Assembly: GCA_013140465.1 (NCBI GenBank)
Contig: JABFST010000079.1
Location: 1 to 7,419, forward strand
Direction of reading: 5' to 3'
Length of the DNA stretch: 7,419 nucleotides
Origin: Methylococcaceae bacterium
GTDB taxonomy: Bacteria > Pseudomonadota > Gammaproteobacteria > Methylococcales > Methylomonadaceae
In this document: positions 1 through 5,647 of the stretch, piece by piece
Layout: every line of letters starts with the position of its first letter
How positions within the stretch are numbered: position 1 is the stretch's first letter
Translations under genes and position numbers: made by a program
The notes under the pieces: model-generated
Database searches by the model: none
Seen by the model: the letters and a program-made list of their open reading frames with translations, nothing else
Told to the model about the DNA's origin: nothing

Positions 1-2
1 GG

Positions 3-101
3 GCTGATGCCGCCATGCCCGATAACGTGGTCAGCCCCGCCATCATAGCCGACTACAGTGTCGAAAACGGAAGGGTAAGTGTCAGTGTAAAATTGAAATA
101 A
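3..101 (+). CDS. 3' end of an unidentified protein (partial, 32 residues)
   Basis: An open frame enters from the left edge and ends at TAA 99-101. Its 32 visible residues start ADAAMPDNVV and end VSVSVKLK. The alternating hydrophobic and polar ending looks like a terminal beta strand. I do not recognise the family. The other two plus-strand frames are closed by stops within the first 50 bases, so this is the only plus-strand frame that can carry a gene here. It reads in the same direction as mdh but ends about 300 bases before it, so the two need not share an operon. It could also be a chance open frame, because only 99 bases are seen. Confidence 0.5.
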   Translation, partial: ADAAMPDNVVSPAIIADYSVENGRVSVSVKLK

Positions 102-175
102 CAGTTTTTTCATGGCTGGCTGTATGGGCTTAAGGTGGAGATTTTGGCTGATATTATACCCGATATAAAAAACTA

Positions 176-195
176 TGCCGTGATTAAGCACGGCA
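176..195 (-). terminator. Perfect 7-bp hairpin with a T-run on the minus strand
   Basis: TGCCGTG (176-182) and CACGGCA (189-195) are exact inverted copies around a 6-base loop. On the plus strand the A-run lies before the stem, so it does not fit a plus-strand terminator. On the minus strand the stem is followed, after three bases, by six T residues, which fits a weak intrinsic terminator for leftward transcription. No leftward gene lies just to its right, so it may instead be a regulatory structure in the mdh leader. Confidence 0.35.
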
Positions 196-314
196 AGCTG
201 TGGGCGTGATTTAAGGGTGTTTTTACACGGTCAGGAGTGATACGATTGCACCCATGGTCGGCTTTAGTGTTGATTATTTATGAAGACAGATCGGTCTTAG
301 CGCGTGTCATCAAT

Positions 315-331
315 ACCTGTTACTAATAGGT
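315..331. promoter_or_regulatory. Operator-like 17-bp dyad upstream of mdh
   Basis: ACCTGTTA (315-322) and TAATAGGT (324-331) are inverted repeats around one central base, with seven of eight positions matching. This is the size of a typical dimeric repressor or activator site. It lies about 70 bases upstream of the mdh start codon. The binding protein is unknown, and a chance dyad cannot be excluded. Confidence 0.3.
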
Positions 332-399
332 GAGGCCATGCAGAACTGATGCCTTGGTCTTTCTTAAGCCCTTATAAATAAAGATGAAAAGGAAAATCC

Positions 400-1377
400 A
401 TGAAAACACCCGTTCACATAGCGGTTACTGGCGCGGCAGGGCAAATTAGCTATTCTTTGCTGTTTCGATTGGCGGCAGGTTCATTTTTGGGGCCGGATCA
501 GCCTATCGTGCTGCATTTATTGGAAATTACTCCGGCAATGTCGGCTTTGCAGGGCGTGGTGATGGAGTTAAAGGATTGCGCCAACCCCTTGCTGCACAGG
601 ATAGAAATATCGGATGACCCGATGGTGGCGTTTAAAAATGTCGATTATGCGTTTTTGGTCGGCGCACGTCCGCGCGGCGCGGGTATGGAACGCAAAGATT
701 TGTTGGAAGTGAATGCGGAAATATTTTCTGTACAGGGCCAAGCCTTAAATGCGGTTGCCAGCCGTGATGTGAAAGTCTTGGTAACAGGGAATCCTGCCAA
801 CACCAATGCCTTGATTGCGTTAAAAAATGCCCCCGATTTAAGCCCCGATAATTTTTCTGCGATGACGCGTTTGGATCATAACCGCGCGGTGGCCCAACTG
901 GCGGAAAAATGCGGCGTGCTGACGACCGACATTAAAAATATGATTATTTGGGGCAACCATTCGGCTACCCAATACCCTGATTTACACCATGCTAAAGTCA
1001 AAGGCCAAGATGCCTTGTCCTTAGTCGAACAGGCGTGGTTCGCGGATGATTTTATCCCGTGTGTGCAACAACGGGGCGCAGCGGTCATTAAAGCGAGGGG
1101 CCAATCCAGTGCCGCGTCTGCTGCCAATGCCGCGATAGACCAAATGCGCGATTGGGTGTTGGGTACAGAAGCGGGCGATTGGACGAGTATGGGCATCGTC
1201 TCTGATGGCAGTTATGGTATTGCCAAAGGTTTGGTGTATTCGTTTCCCGTCACCGTGGTGGACGGCAAGGCCGAAATTGTTAAAGGCTTGGCGGTTAATG
1301 ACTTTAGCAAGCAGCGCATGAAAGCGACGGAAACCGAACTAAAAGAAGAGCGGGACGCGGTTAAGCATTTGTTTTAG
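400..1377 (+). CDS. mdh: Malate dehydrogenase (cytosolic-type, NAD-dependent)
   Basis: The product interconverts malate and oxaloacetate in the cytoplasm. In the serine cycle it supplies malate for MtkAB, and it can also serve the TCA cycle. The 325 residues match the usual length of the family. The nucleotide-binding loop GAAGQI is at residues 11-16, and the acidic residue E42 at the end of the second strand favours NAD over NADP. Substrate-binding arginines are R92 and R98 (in [12 protein letters not shown]), with D159 and R162 in MTRLDHNR and catalytic H187 in [13 protein letters not shown]. These are features of the cytosolic/chloroplast-like MDH group rather than the short mitochondrial-like or LDH-like groups. 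The ATG start is supported by AGGA six bases upstream. It is followed after 85 bases by the coiled-coil gene on the same strand, with no terminator visible between them, so co-transcription is possible. Confidence 0.96.
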   Translation: MKTPVHIAVTGAAGQISYSLLFRLAAGSFLGPDQPIVLHLLEITPAMSALQGVVMELKDCANPLLHRIEISDDPMVAFKNVDYAFLVGARPRGAGMERKDLLEVNAEIFSVQGQALNAVASRDVKVLVTGNPANTNALIALKNAPDLSPDNFSAMTRLDHNRAVAQLAEKCGVLTTDIKNMIIWGNHSATQYPDLHHAKVKGQDALSLVEQAWFADDFIPCVQQRGAAVIKARGQSSAASAANAAIDQMRDWVLGTEAGDWTSMGIVSDGSYGIAKGLVYSFPVTVVDGKAEIVKGLAVNDFSKQRMKATETELKEERDAVKHLF

Positions 1378-1462
1378 TTTATCGTGATAGCCTCGGAATG
1401 ACGGATTCTGGGGCGAAATATTTAAAGGTAGTGTGGGTGTGCATTTTAAGGAGTTGTCGCAG

Positions 1463-1876
1463 ATGGCTTATTCTATGCCGCGTGATGTGTTTTTGTTGTT
1501 GGAAGCGGCGTTTAACCAAGACAGGGACAAGGCCCAAGCTTTTGCTAAGGCTATAGAATGCTTCGCTCAGACTATTGAAGATCAGGTGCAAGACCGGATT
1601 ACCCACAAATCAGAAGTCCTTAAGGCCGAGCTGTATAACGAACTGCGTACAGAATTAGCCACGAAAGAATTGATGAGGGTCGAGATTGTAGGGATTCGGA
1701 GTGAATTTGCCGAGGTTCGGGCAGAGATTGCTGGTTTGCGCGCCGAAATCAGGGAGCTGCGTGCCGAGCTTAACCAGATTAGGCTGTTGCTGAAAGTGTT
1801 GATAGGTATTGCTATATTTGGCCTTACGCTGTTTAACCCGGCGTTTGTCAGGTTGGTGGAACTGGTGCTTAAGTAA
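1463..1876 (+). CDS. DUF1640/CCDC90-like coiled-coil protein with C-terminal membrane anchor
   Basis: This 137-residue protein has three visible parts. Residues 1-45 look helical and amphipathic. Residues about 47-107 form a long coiled coil, with heptad-like repeats rich in RAE (EVRAEIAGLRAEIRELRAEL). Residues about 108-125 (LLLKVLIGIAIFGLTLF) form one membrane helix, followed by a short tail. The likely topology is tail-anchored, with the coil in the cytoplasm. The architecture resembles bacterial DUF1640 proteins, relatives of the mitochondrial MCUR1/CCDC90B family, whose bacterial role is unknown; assignment is by pattern only. ATG 1463 is chosen because AAGGAG (1448-1453) sits nine bases upstream. 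A longer GTG frame from 1433 would translate that ribosome binding site. The gene follows mdh and converges on hprA. Confidence 0.8.
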   Translation: MAYSMPRDVFLLLEAAFNQDRDKAQAFAKAIECFAQTIEDQVQDRITHKSEVLKAELYNELRTELATKELMRVEIVGIRSEFAEVRAEIAGLRAEIRELRAELNQIRLLLKVLIGIAIFGLTLFNPAFVRLVELVLK

Positions 1877-1887
1877 GCCTCTTAAGC
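1867..1887 (+). terminator. 7-bp hairpin overlapping the coiled-coil gene stop codon
   Basis: GCTTAAG (1867-1873) and CTTAAGC (1881-1887) are perfect inverted repeats around a 7-base loop that contains the TAA stop. There is only a very weak T-run after it. With the second hairpin ten bases downstream it probably helps end rightward transcription. Confidence 0.35.
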
Positions 1888-1896
1888 TTGTCATCA

Positions 1897-1919
1897 GGGG
1901 GAGTGCCTGTTACTCCCCC
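1897..1919. terminator. GC-rich 8-bp hairpin between convergent genes
   Basis: GGGGGAGT (1897-1904) and ACTCCCCC (1912-1919) pair perfectly around a 7-base loop. The hairpin lies between the stop codons of the rightward coiled-coil gene and the leftward hprA, the expected place for a shared bidirectional terminator. Neither side carries a T-run, so it may instead be a 3'-end stabilising structure or act with Rho. Confidence 0.5.
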
Positions 1920-1935
1920 ATCAACGTTATCGCGC

Positions 1936-2907
1936 TTAGGCCACGCGGTCTTCCGGCTCTAGTCCGGCAAAAAATGCGGCAATATTCGCCAACACCCGGT
2001 TGCCCATTGCAACGCGGGTTTCTTCGGTGGCGCTGCCCAAATGCGGCAATAACGCCACATTGTCTAAGCTTAAAAAATCTGGGTCGATGTTCGGCTCGCC
2101 TTCAAACACGTCTAGCCCCGCACCTTTAATCCAGCCTGCTTGTAAGGCTTTAATCAAGGCTTTGCTGTCCACGACATCGCCGCGTGCCGTGTTAATTAAG
2201 TGCGCAGTCGGGCGCATCAATTTTAGCCGTTGTTCGTTGATGAGGTGGCGGGTTTCTGCGCCACCTGGGCAATGTAGGGATACAAAATCGGCTAGAGGCA
2301 ATAACTCTTCCACGGTTGCGCAGCGCGTGGCCTGCAACTCGTCTACGATAGCGTGTGCGGGCTGTGAGGGCGCGAAAAACAAAATCTTCATGCCAAAACC
2401 ATGATGGGCTTTTCTAGCCATCGCCTGGGCGATACGTCCAAAACCAATCAAGCCTAATGTTTTGCCTGTCACTTTTTGCCCGATTAACTGGGTGGGTTTC
2501 CAGCCTGTCCATTGCCGATCAAGAATCAGACGTTCACCTTCAGGTGCGCGGCGTGCCGACATTAACAGCAACAACATCGCAATATCAGCTGTGCAATCGG
2601 TCAGCACATGCGGCGTATTGGTGACGACCAAGCCTTGAGCCTTGGCGGCAGCGACATCGATATTGTTATAACCCACCCCAAAATTACCGATAATTTTGGC
2701 GCGTTTGTCCGCCACATTTAGCACGTCTGCGGTCAGTGCGTCGGTAACGGTGGGCAATACCGCATCGGCTGTTTGCAAGGCAAGTTTGAGTTGGTCGGCG
2801 GTAAACGGTATGTCTGATTCGTTGAGCTGCACGTCGTAAAGGGCTTGTAACTGGGCTTCAACTTCAGCGGGCCAGCGACGGGTGACGATGACTTTGGGTT
2901 TGTTCAT
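1936..2907 (-). CDS. hprA: Hydroxypyruvate reductase / D-2-hydroxyacid dehydrogenase (serine cycle)
   Basis: The product is predicted to reduce hydroxypyruvate to D-glycerate (and probably glyoxylate to glycolate), the step after SgaA. It is 323 residues, normal for D-isomer 2-hydroxyacid dehydrogenases. The substrate loop NFGVGYNNID is at 75-84, the Rossmann motif GFGRIA at 155-160, and the catalytic triad is R242 (INTARGD), E271 (FEGEP) and H289 (LLPHLGSAT). The third glycine of the GxGxxG loop is alanine, and the position usually acidic in NAD-dependent members is A179 (LFFAPS), so NADPH preference is likely. Its ATG overlaps the stop of the HEPN gene as ATGA, and GGAG lies eight bases upstream. 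This makes it the last gene of a tightly coupled minus-strand operon. Glyoxylate reductase is the main alternative; the serine-cycle setting favours hydroxypyruvate. Confidence 0.9.
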   Translation of the reverse strand: MNKPKVIVTRRWPAEVEAQLQALYDVQLNESDIPFTADQLKLALQTADAVLPTVTDALTADVLNVADKRAKIIGNFGVGYNNIDVAAAKAQGLVVTNTPHVLTDCTADIAMLLLLMSARRAPEGERLILDRQWTGWKPTQLIGQKVTGKTLGLIGFGRIAQAMARKAHHGFGMKILFFAPSQPAHAIVDELQATRCATVEELLPLADFVSLHCPGGAETRHLINEQRLKLMRPTAHLINTARGDVVDSKALIKALQAGWIKGAGLDVFEGEPNIDPDFLSLDNVALLPHLGSATEETRVAMGNRVLANIAAFFAGLEPEDRVA

Positions 2908-3302
2908 GGTTGCTTCTCCACGGGGTTGAGTGCTTCAAGTTTGGCTAGCAAGCCTTTGACAGCGTGAAAGTGTTGGGCGGTTTCTTGGCGTTTAATGTCC
3001 AGACTAATGTCATAATCAGCGTTGGCACGCTTAGTTTTGCGCTGCTTGATTAAAATGGCTAAGGCTTGAAAACGTTTGTCGCTGTGTTTTTCAAATTGGA
3101 TGATTACTTTTTCATGGCTACCTAGTTTTCGATAAGCCGCTTCATCGATAGGTATGGCAAAGTCGGTGGAAATTTCCCTGCTTAAGTGAAACACAGCGTA
3201 ATAAGATCGGCTGATTAGGTTTCTAAAATCTATTTCTGTGCTATTTGGGTTATTGAGTAGAGCTTCGGCTGCGGTATAAAAGTCGTTGTGTGATACGCTC
3301 AT
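2904..3302 (-). CDS. HEPN-domain protein (UPF0332-like)
   Basis: This 132-residue, mostly helical protein carries the pattern of HEPN-domain proteins. SRSYYAVFHLSREI lies at residues 31-44, with R32 and H39 forming the Rx4-6H motif used by HEPN ribonucleases. A later RKTKRANADYD stretch (88-98) matches the R..R..ADY signature of the UPF0332 branch. The HxY site targeted by nucleotidyltransferase antitoxins is missing, as H39 is followed by L and S, and no MNT gene is adjacent. Its start overlaps the stop of the TPR-like gene by one base (TAATG) and its own stop overlaps the hprA start (ATGA), so translation of all three is probably coupled. Family knowledge suggests a toxin or RNA-binding partner; the actual role and nuclease activity are unproven. 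Confidence 0.8.
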   Translation of the reverse strand: MSVSHNDFYTAAEALLNNPNSTEIDFRNLISRSYYAVFHLSREISTDFAIPIDEAAYRKLGSHEKVIIQFEKHSDKRFQALAILIKQRKTKRANADYDISLDIKRQETAQHFHAVKGLLAKLEALNPVEKQP

Positions 3303-4063
3303 TAAGCTAGGCTCTCTTCTAACACATCGATAGACTCAAACTCAAACAAGATGGTATCGCTATAGGTGTTTTCAGTGTTTTCTACCAATTCATTGGCTAG
3401 TTGCCAGTTAATTTCAAAGATGTCTTCAATCGGCAAATCAACGTAGATATGGTAGTGGATACAGCTATTTATAATCCCTATCGATGGATTTGTATGGTAC
3501 AGATTATTTTTTTGGATAAGGTTGGATACAATGGATTGTAAGCGTTCGGCCACATCATCATTTAATCCAGAGGCTTCAAAAATAGCTATACGTTCTTTAG
3601 CTAATTGATAATTTTCATTTTTACTAGGGTAGCTTAGTTGGGATAAAAAAACCAACGCCTCGCGCATTCGACAAGCCCCAGAGGCACATTTAACCAGCCA
3701 TGAAAGGATTTCGTTAGACTGCCCAGGAAACTCGGTCAGCATTAATTTTCCGTGAGCCAAGGCGTTTGAATAAGCGCCTGCATTATTTAATGCGACTAAA
3801 TAGTTGTATTGTGTATGAAAATGAGAGGGATCAAGCTTAATTCCGGTTTGAAAATGTATAGATAACATGCCAATGTCACGTTCTAATGAGGCAATCATGC
3901 CTTGAAAAACATAAAAATCGCTTTCGGGTATCTTACCTCTTAACTTATTGGCTTTGTTTTTCAATAATCGAATTTGCCAATCTGTCGGCTTACGATTTTT
4001 AAGGGCGTAAGAATTAATTTCGTCAGCCAATTCGTTGGTAATCGGCAAAGCTTGTGCAGCCAT
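3302..4063 (-). CDS. TPR-like helical protein paired with the HEPN gene
   Basis: I do not recognise this 253-residue protein as a named family. Its middle (about residues 65-115) reads as tetratricopeptide-like helix pairs: an FQTGIKLDPSHFHTQYNYLVAL segment followed by NALAHGKLMLTEFPG, with the typical small and aromatic spacing and a proline at the turn. The C-terminal part has a possible beta strand (IHYHIYVDL), a helix (ELVENTEN) and an acidic end. There is no signal peptide or membrane segment. ATG 4063 is preferred because AAGGTGGG (4078-4071) lies seven bases upstream; the longer GTG frame from 4075 would overlap that site. Its base composition is low in GC: two 60-base rows (3481-3540, 3901-3960) each have 19 G or C, against 36 of 60 in a row of sgaA. 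A partner or regulator of the HEPN protein is inferred from gene coupling only. Confidence 0.75.
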   Translation of the reverse strand: MAAQALPITNELADEINSYALKNRKPTDWQIRLLKNKANKLRGKIPESDFYVFQGMIASLERDIGMLSIHFQTGIKLDPSHFHTQYNYLVALNNAGAYSNALAHGKLMLTEFPGQSNEILSWLVKCASGACRMREALVFLSQLSYPSKNENYQLAKERIAIFEASGLNDDVAERLQSIVSNLIQKNNLYHTNPSIGIINSCIHYHIYVDLPIEDIFEINWQLANELVENTENTYSDTILFEFESIDVLEESLA

Positions 4064-4107
4064 GAAAAATCCCACCTTAATAAAGTATTTTTGTCGTTAT
4101 TTTAAAA

Positions 4108-4136
4108 GGCGAGTGTTAAGCCGCTTAACACTCGCC
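4108..4136 (-). terminator. Strong intrinsic terminator or attenuator after sgaA
   Basis: GGCGAGTGTTAAG (4108-4120) and CTTAACACTCGCC (4124-4136) form a perfect 13-bp stem with a 3-base loop. In the leftward direction the stem is followed by TTTTAAAA. It lies about 90 bases after the sgaA stop and only about 45 bases before the start of the TPR-like gene. I see no clear sigma-70 promoter between hairpin and gene, so either it is a full terminator with an unrecognised promoter after it, or it lets some sgaA transcripts continue. Confidence 0.8.
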
Positions 4137-4224
4137 CTTTCATGCCTAAAATATGCTGGTATAGCTTAGCTTGCCTAACCAACTTTGCAAAAATAGTTTT
4201 TGGGCTTTCATGCCGCCTAAAAAA
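4137..4224. repeat. Short direct repeat flanking the sgaA 3' untranslated segment
   Basis: CTTTCATGCC followed by TAAAA occurs at 4137-4151. It recurs at 4205-4222 with a 3-base GCC insertion before the TAAAA. The copies start 68 bases apart, between the sgaA stop and its terminator. Their origin is unclear: a small duplication, a scar, or chance. Confidence 0.4.
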
Positions 4225-4227
4225 CTA

Positions 4228-5391
4228 CTACGCCGTCGCCCGATAATACTCAATCGCCGCCGCAACACCGCTGCCTGGCTTAATATCAAAACCATTGTCC
4301 AGCAAGGCCATTTCGACACCAGCAATCGCGCCTAACATGGACACGTCGTTCATATCGCCGACATGACCGATGCGGAATGCTTTGCCCGCTAATTCCGATA
4401 AGCCCGCACCTAACGAGATGTTGTATTTGCTAAACGCAGTGCTGATGACTGTGCGTGCGTCTTTGTCTTCAGGCACCATAATTGCAGTCACGGTGTCAGA
4501 TTCAAACCCTGGTTGGGCGCAGATTTTTAAGCCCCAGGCGGCAACGGCTTTGCGGGTGCCTTCTGCCAAACGGTGATGGCGGGCGTAAACGTTTTCGATG
4601 CCTTCTTCAAGCAACATATCCAACGCTTTGCGCAAGCCATATAAAATCGGCAGGGCAGGGGTGTAGGGCGTGTAACCGTCTTTGTTGGCGTTCATTTGAT
4701 CGCGCAAGTCTAAAAAGCAGCGCGGATAAGTGCTGGTTTCCGCCGCTTTTAAGGCTTTTTGGCTGAACGCCAAAAACGCGCCGCCAGCGGGCATCATAAA
4801 GCCTTTTTGTGAACCGCTGATCGCGCCGTCAACAGCCCAATCGTCCATACGGAATTCCAAGCTGGCAATTGAGCTAACGCCGTCTACGAACAGCAGAGCA
4901 GGGTGGCTGGCTGCGTCTAGGGCATTGCGCACGCCGCCGATGTCGCTCGTGACACCCGTAGCGGTTTCGTTATGGGTCGCTAAGACGGCTTTGATTTCGT
5001 GGTTGGTGTCTTCTTTTAAGCGTGCTTCCAGGCGATCTAAGGGAATGCCTTTGCCCCAGGTTTCTTGGTGGATTTCGACATCAAAACCTAAGCGTTTTGC
5101 CATTTCTGCCCACAGGTGGCTAAATTGGCCAAAACGGTAGATGAGTACTTTATCGCCAGGATTTAGGGTGTTGGTCAGCGCGACTTCCCAGCCTGCCGTG
5201 CCTGTAGCAGGAAAAATAAACGCTTGTCCGGTTTCGGTCCTAAAGATTTTCTTCAAGTCTTGCAACAGAGGCGTCAACAGCTGTGGAAATATTGGCGAGC
5301 GATGGTCTTCCATCGTGACGTGCATCGCGTTGAGGATTTCGTTAGGCACGTTGGTAGGGCCTGGGATATAAAGGTGGTTACGACCAGCCAT
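4228..5391 (-). CDS. sgaA: Serine-glyoxylate aminotransferase
   Basis: This pyridoxal-phosphate enzyme transfers the amino group of serine to glyoxylate, giving hydroxypyruvate and glycine, a key serine-cycle step in the cytoplasm. At 387 residues it is close to the usual length of class V aminotransferases of this group. The N-terminal LYIPGPTNVP, the phosphate-binding PATGTAGWE (61-69), D170 in LFVDGVSS (the residue that contacts the cofactor ring nitrogen), the Schiff-base lysine K196 in SGSQKGFMMPAGG and carboxylate-binding R340 in KAFRIGHVGD are all present. The ATG start has TAAGAGG seven bases upstream. The gene ends with two in-frame stops (TAGTAG). It is transcribed away from mclA and lies upstream of the TPR-like/HEPN/hprA genes; the next enzyme in the pathway, HprA, is thus encoded two genes away. 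Confidence 0.96.
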   Translation of the reverse strand: MAGRNHLYIPGPTNVPNEILNAMHVTMEDHRSPIFPQLLTPLLQDLKKIFRTETGQAFIFPATGTAGWEVALTNTLNPGDKVLIYRFGQFSHLWAEMAKRLGFDVEIHQETWGKGIPLDRLEARLKEDTNHEIKAVLATHNETATGVTSDIGGVRNALDAASHPALLFVDGVSSIASLEFRMDDWAVDGAISGSQKGFMMPAGGAFLAFSQKALKAAETSTYPRCFLDLRDQMNANKDGYTPYTPALPILYGLRKALDMLLEEGIENVYARHHRLAEGTRKAVAAWGLKICAQPGFESDTVTAIMVPEDKDARTVISTAFSKYNISLGAGLSELAGKAFRIGHVGDMNDVSMLGAIAGVEMALLDNGFDIKPGSGVAAAIEYYRATA

Positions 5392-5485
5392 GGGGTTGCC
5401 TCTTAGTGTAGGTAGTTGAAGGATAGGTTAGCACGCAGGGTAAGGGGTGTGGCACTAAAACTTACCTGCATCCTGAGTAAAGTCA

Positions 5486-5504
5486 GCCGCTGCCGGGCAG
5501 TGGC
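5486..5504. promoter_or_regulatory. 19-bp GC-rich dyad in the sgaA leader
   Basis: GCCGCTGCC (5486-5494) and GGCAGTGGC (5496-5504) are inverted repeats around one base, with eight of nine positions matching. It lies just inside the predicted sgaA transcript, about 95 bases before the start codon. It could be an operator overlapping the start of transcription or a leader stem; with a one-base centre it suits a protein-binding site better than an RNA hairpin. Confidence 0.35.
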
Positions 5505-5519
5505 GTATGGGACGAGTGG

Positions 5520-5548
5520 ATTGTAAAGCGGATGCCCAAAAAAACCAA
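5520..5548 (-). promoter_or_regulatory. Candidate sigma-70-type promoter for sgaA
   Basis: On the minus strand TTGGTT (5548-5543) is followed after 17 bases by TACAAT (5525-5520), which differs from the consensus -10 at one base. The -35 is weak. Transcription would begin near 5513, giving a leader of about 120 bases. A second weaker pair, TTGCTG and CATGAT, lies further upstream. Confidence 0.4.
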
Positions 5549-5570
5549 TAATCATGACATAGCCACTGCT

Positions 5571-5594
5571 AATCAGCAAGATTTGATTCTGATT
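5571..5594. promoter_or_regulatory. Inverted repeat midway between the divergent promoters
   Basis: AATCAG (5571-5576) and CTGATT (5589-5594) are perfect inverted copies separated by 12 bases. The centre is about 70 bases from both predicted transcription starts, the position usual for a LysR-type activator serving two divergent promoters. Serine-cycle genes of Methylobacterium are controlled by the LysR-type protein QscR, so such a regulator is plausible; a strict T-N11-A motif is not centred here. Confidence 0.35.
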
Positions 5595-5619
5595 TTACAC
5601 TGAAAGTTCACGTTAAAAA

Positions 5620-5647
5620 TTGACTTTGTTGGTGCTAAAAGTAGAAT
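5620..5647 (+). promoter_or_regulatory. Sigma-70-type promoter for mclA-mtkA
   Basis: TTGACT (5620-5625) and TAGAAT (5642-5647) are each one base from consensus and are separated by 16 bases. Transcription would begin near 5654, leaving a leader of about 78 bases before the mclA start codon. Confidence 0.65.

Larger units (their letters stand above)
102..399. other. Gene-free leader region upstream of mdh
   Basis: There is no coding frame worth calling in these 298 bases. They contain a perfect 7-bp hairpin (176-195), a 5-bp hairpin AAGAC/GTCTT (283-298) and a near-perfect 17-bp dyad (315-331). The stretch 150-172 is AT-rich, with TATTATA- and TATAAA-like words, and another TATAAA lies at 373-378. 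None has a well-spaced -35 hexamer, so I cannot place the mdh promoter. The ribosome binding site of mdh is the AAAAGGAAAA run at 387-396. I recognise no known riboswitch class. Confidence 0.6.

Noticed and set aside
102..399. Possible riboswitch in the long mdh leader
   Set aside because: The leader has short dyads but I could not match any known aptamer core; a covariance-model search would decide.
876..1196. Minus-strand 106-codon open frame inside mdh
   Set aside because: It is a shadow of the strongly conserved mdh reading frame, and its translation has no recognisable motif.
1433..1462. GTG-initiated 10-residue extension of the coiled-coil protein
   Set aside because: It would translate through the AAGGAG site that serves ATG 1463.
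2000..2404. Plus-strand 134-codon open frame opposite hprA
   Set aside because: It lies wholly antisense to a well-supported dehydrogenase; the protein is low-quality and has no family pattern.
4188..4202. CAAAAA/TTTTTG small hairpin after sgaA
   Set aside because: The stem is almost all A-T and weak; the 13-bp hairpin at 4108-4136 is the better terminator.
4146..4211. 21-residue minus-strand open frame (MKAQKLFLQS...) between sgaA and its terminator
   Set aside because: It begins with ATG and ends at TAG inside the direct repeat, but the purine-rich stretch before it is too close to the ATG for a good ribosome binding site. It is too short to support without conservation data.
4370..5140. 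Several plus-strand frames opposite sgaA (4370-4576, 4482-4766, 4730-5140)
   Set aside because: They are antisense shadows of the aminotransferase gene, which shows all expected catalytic motifs.
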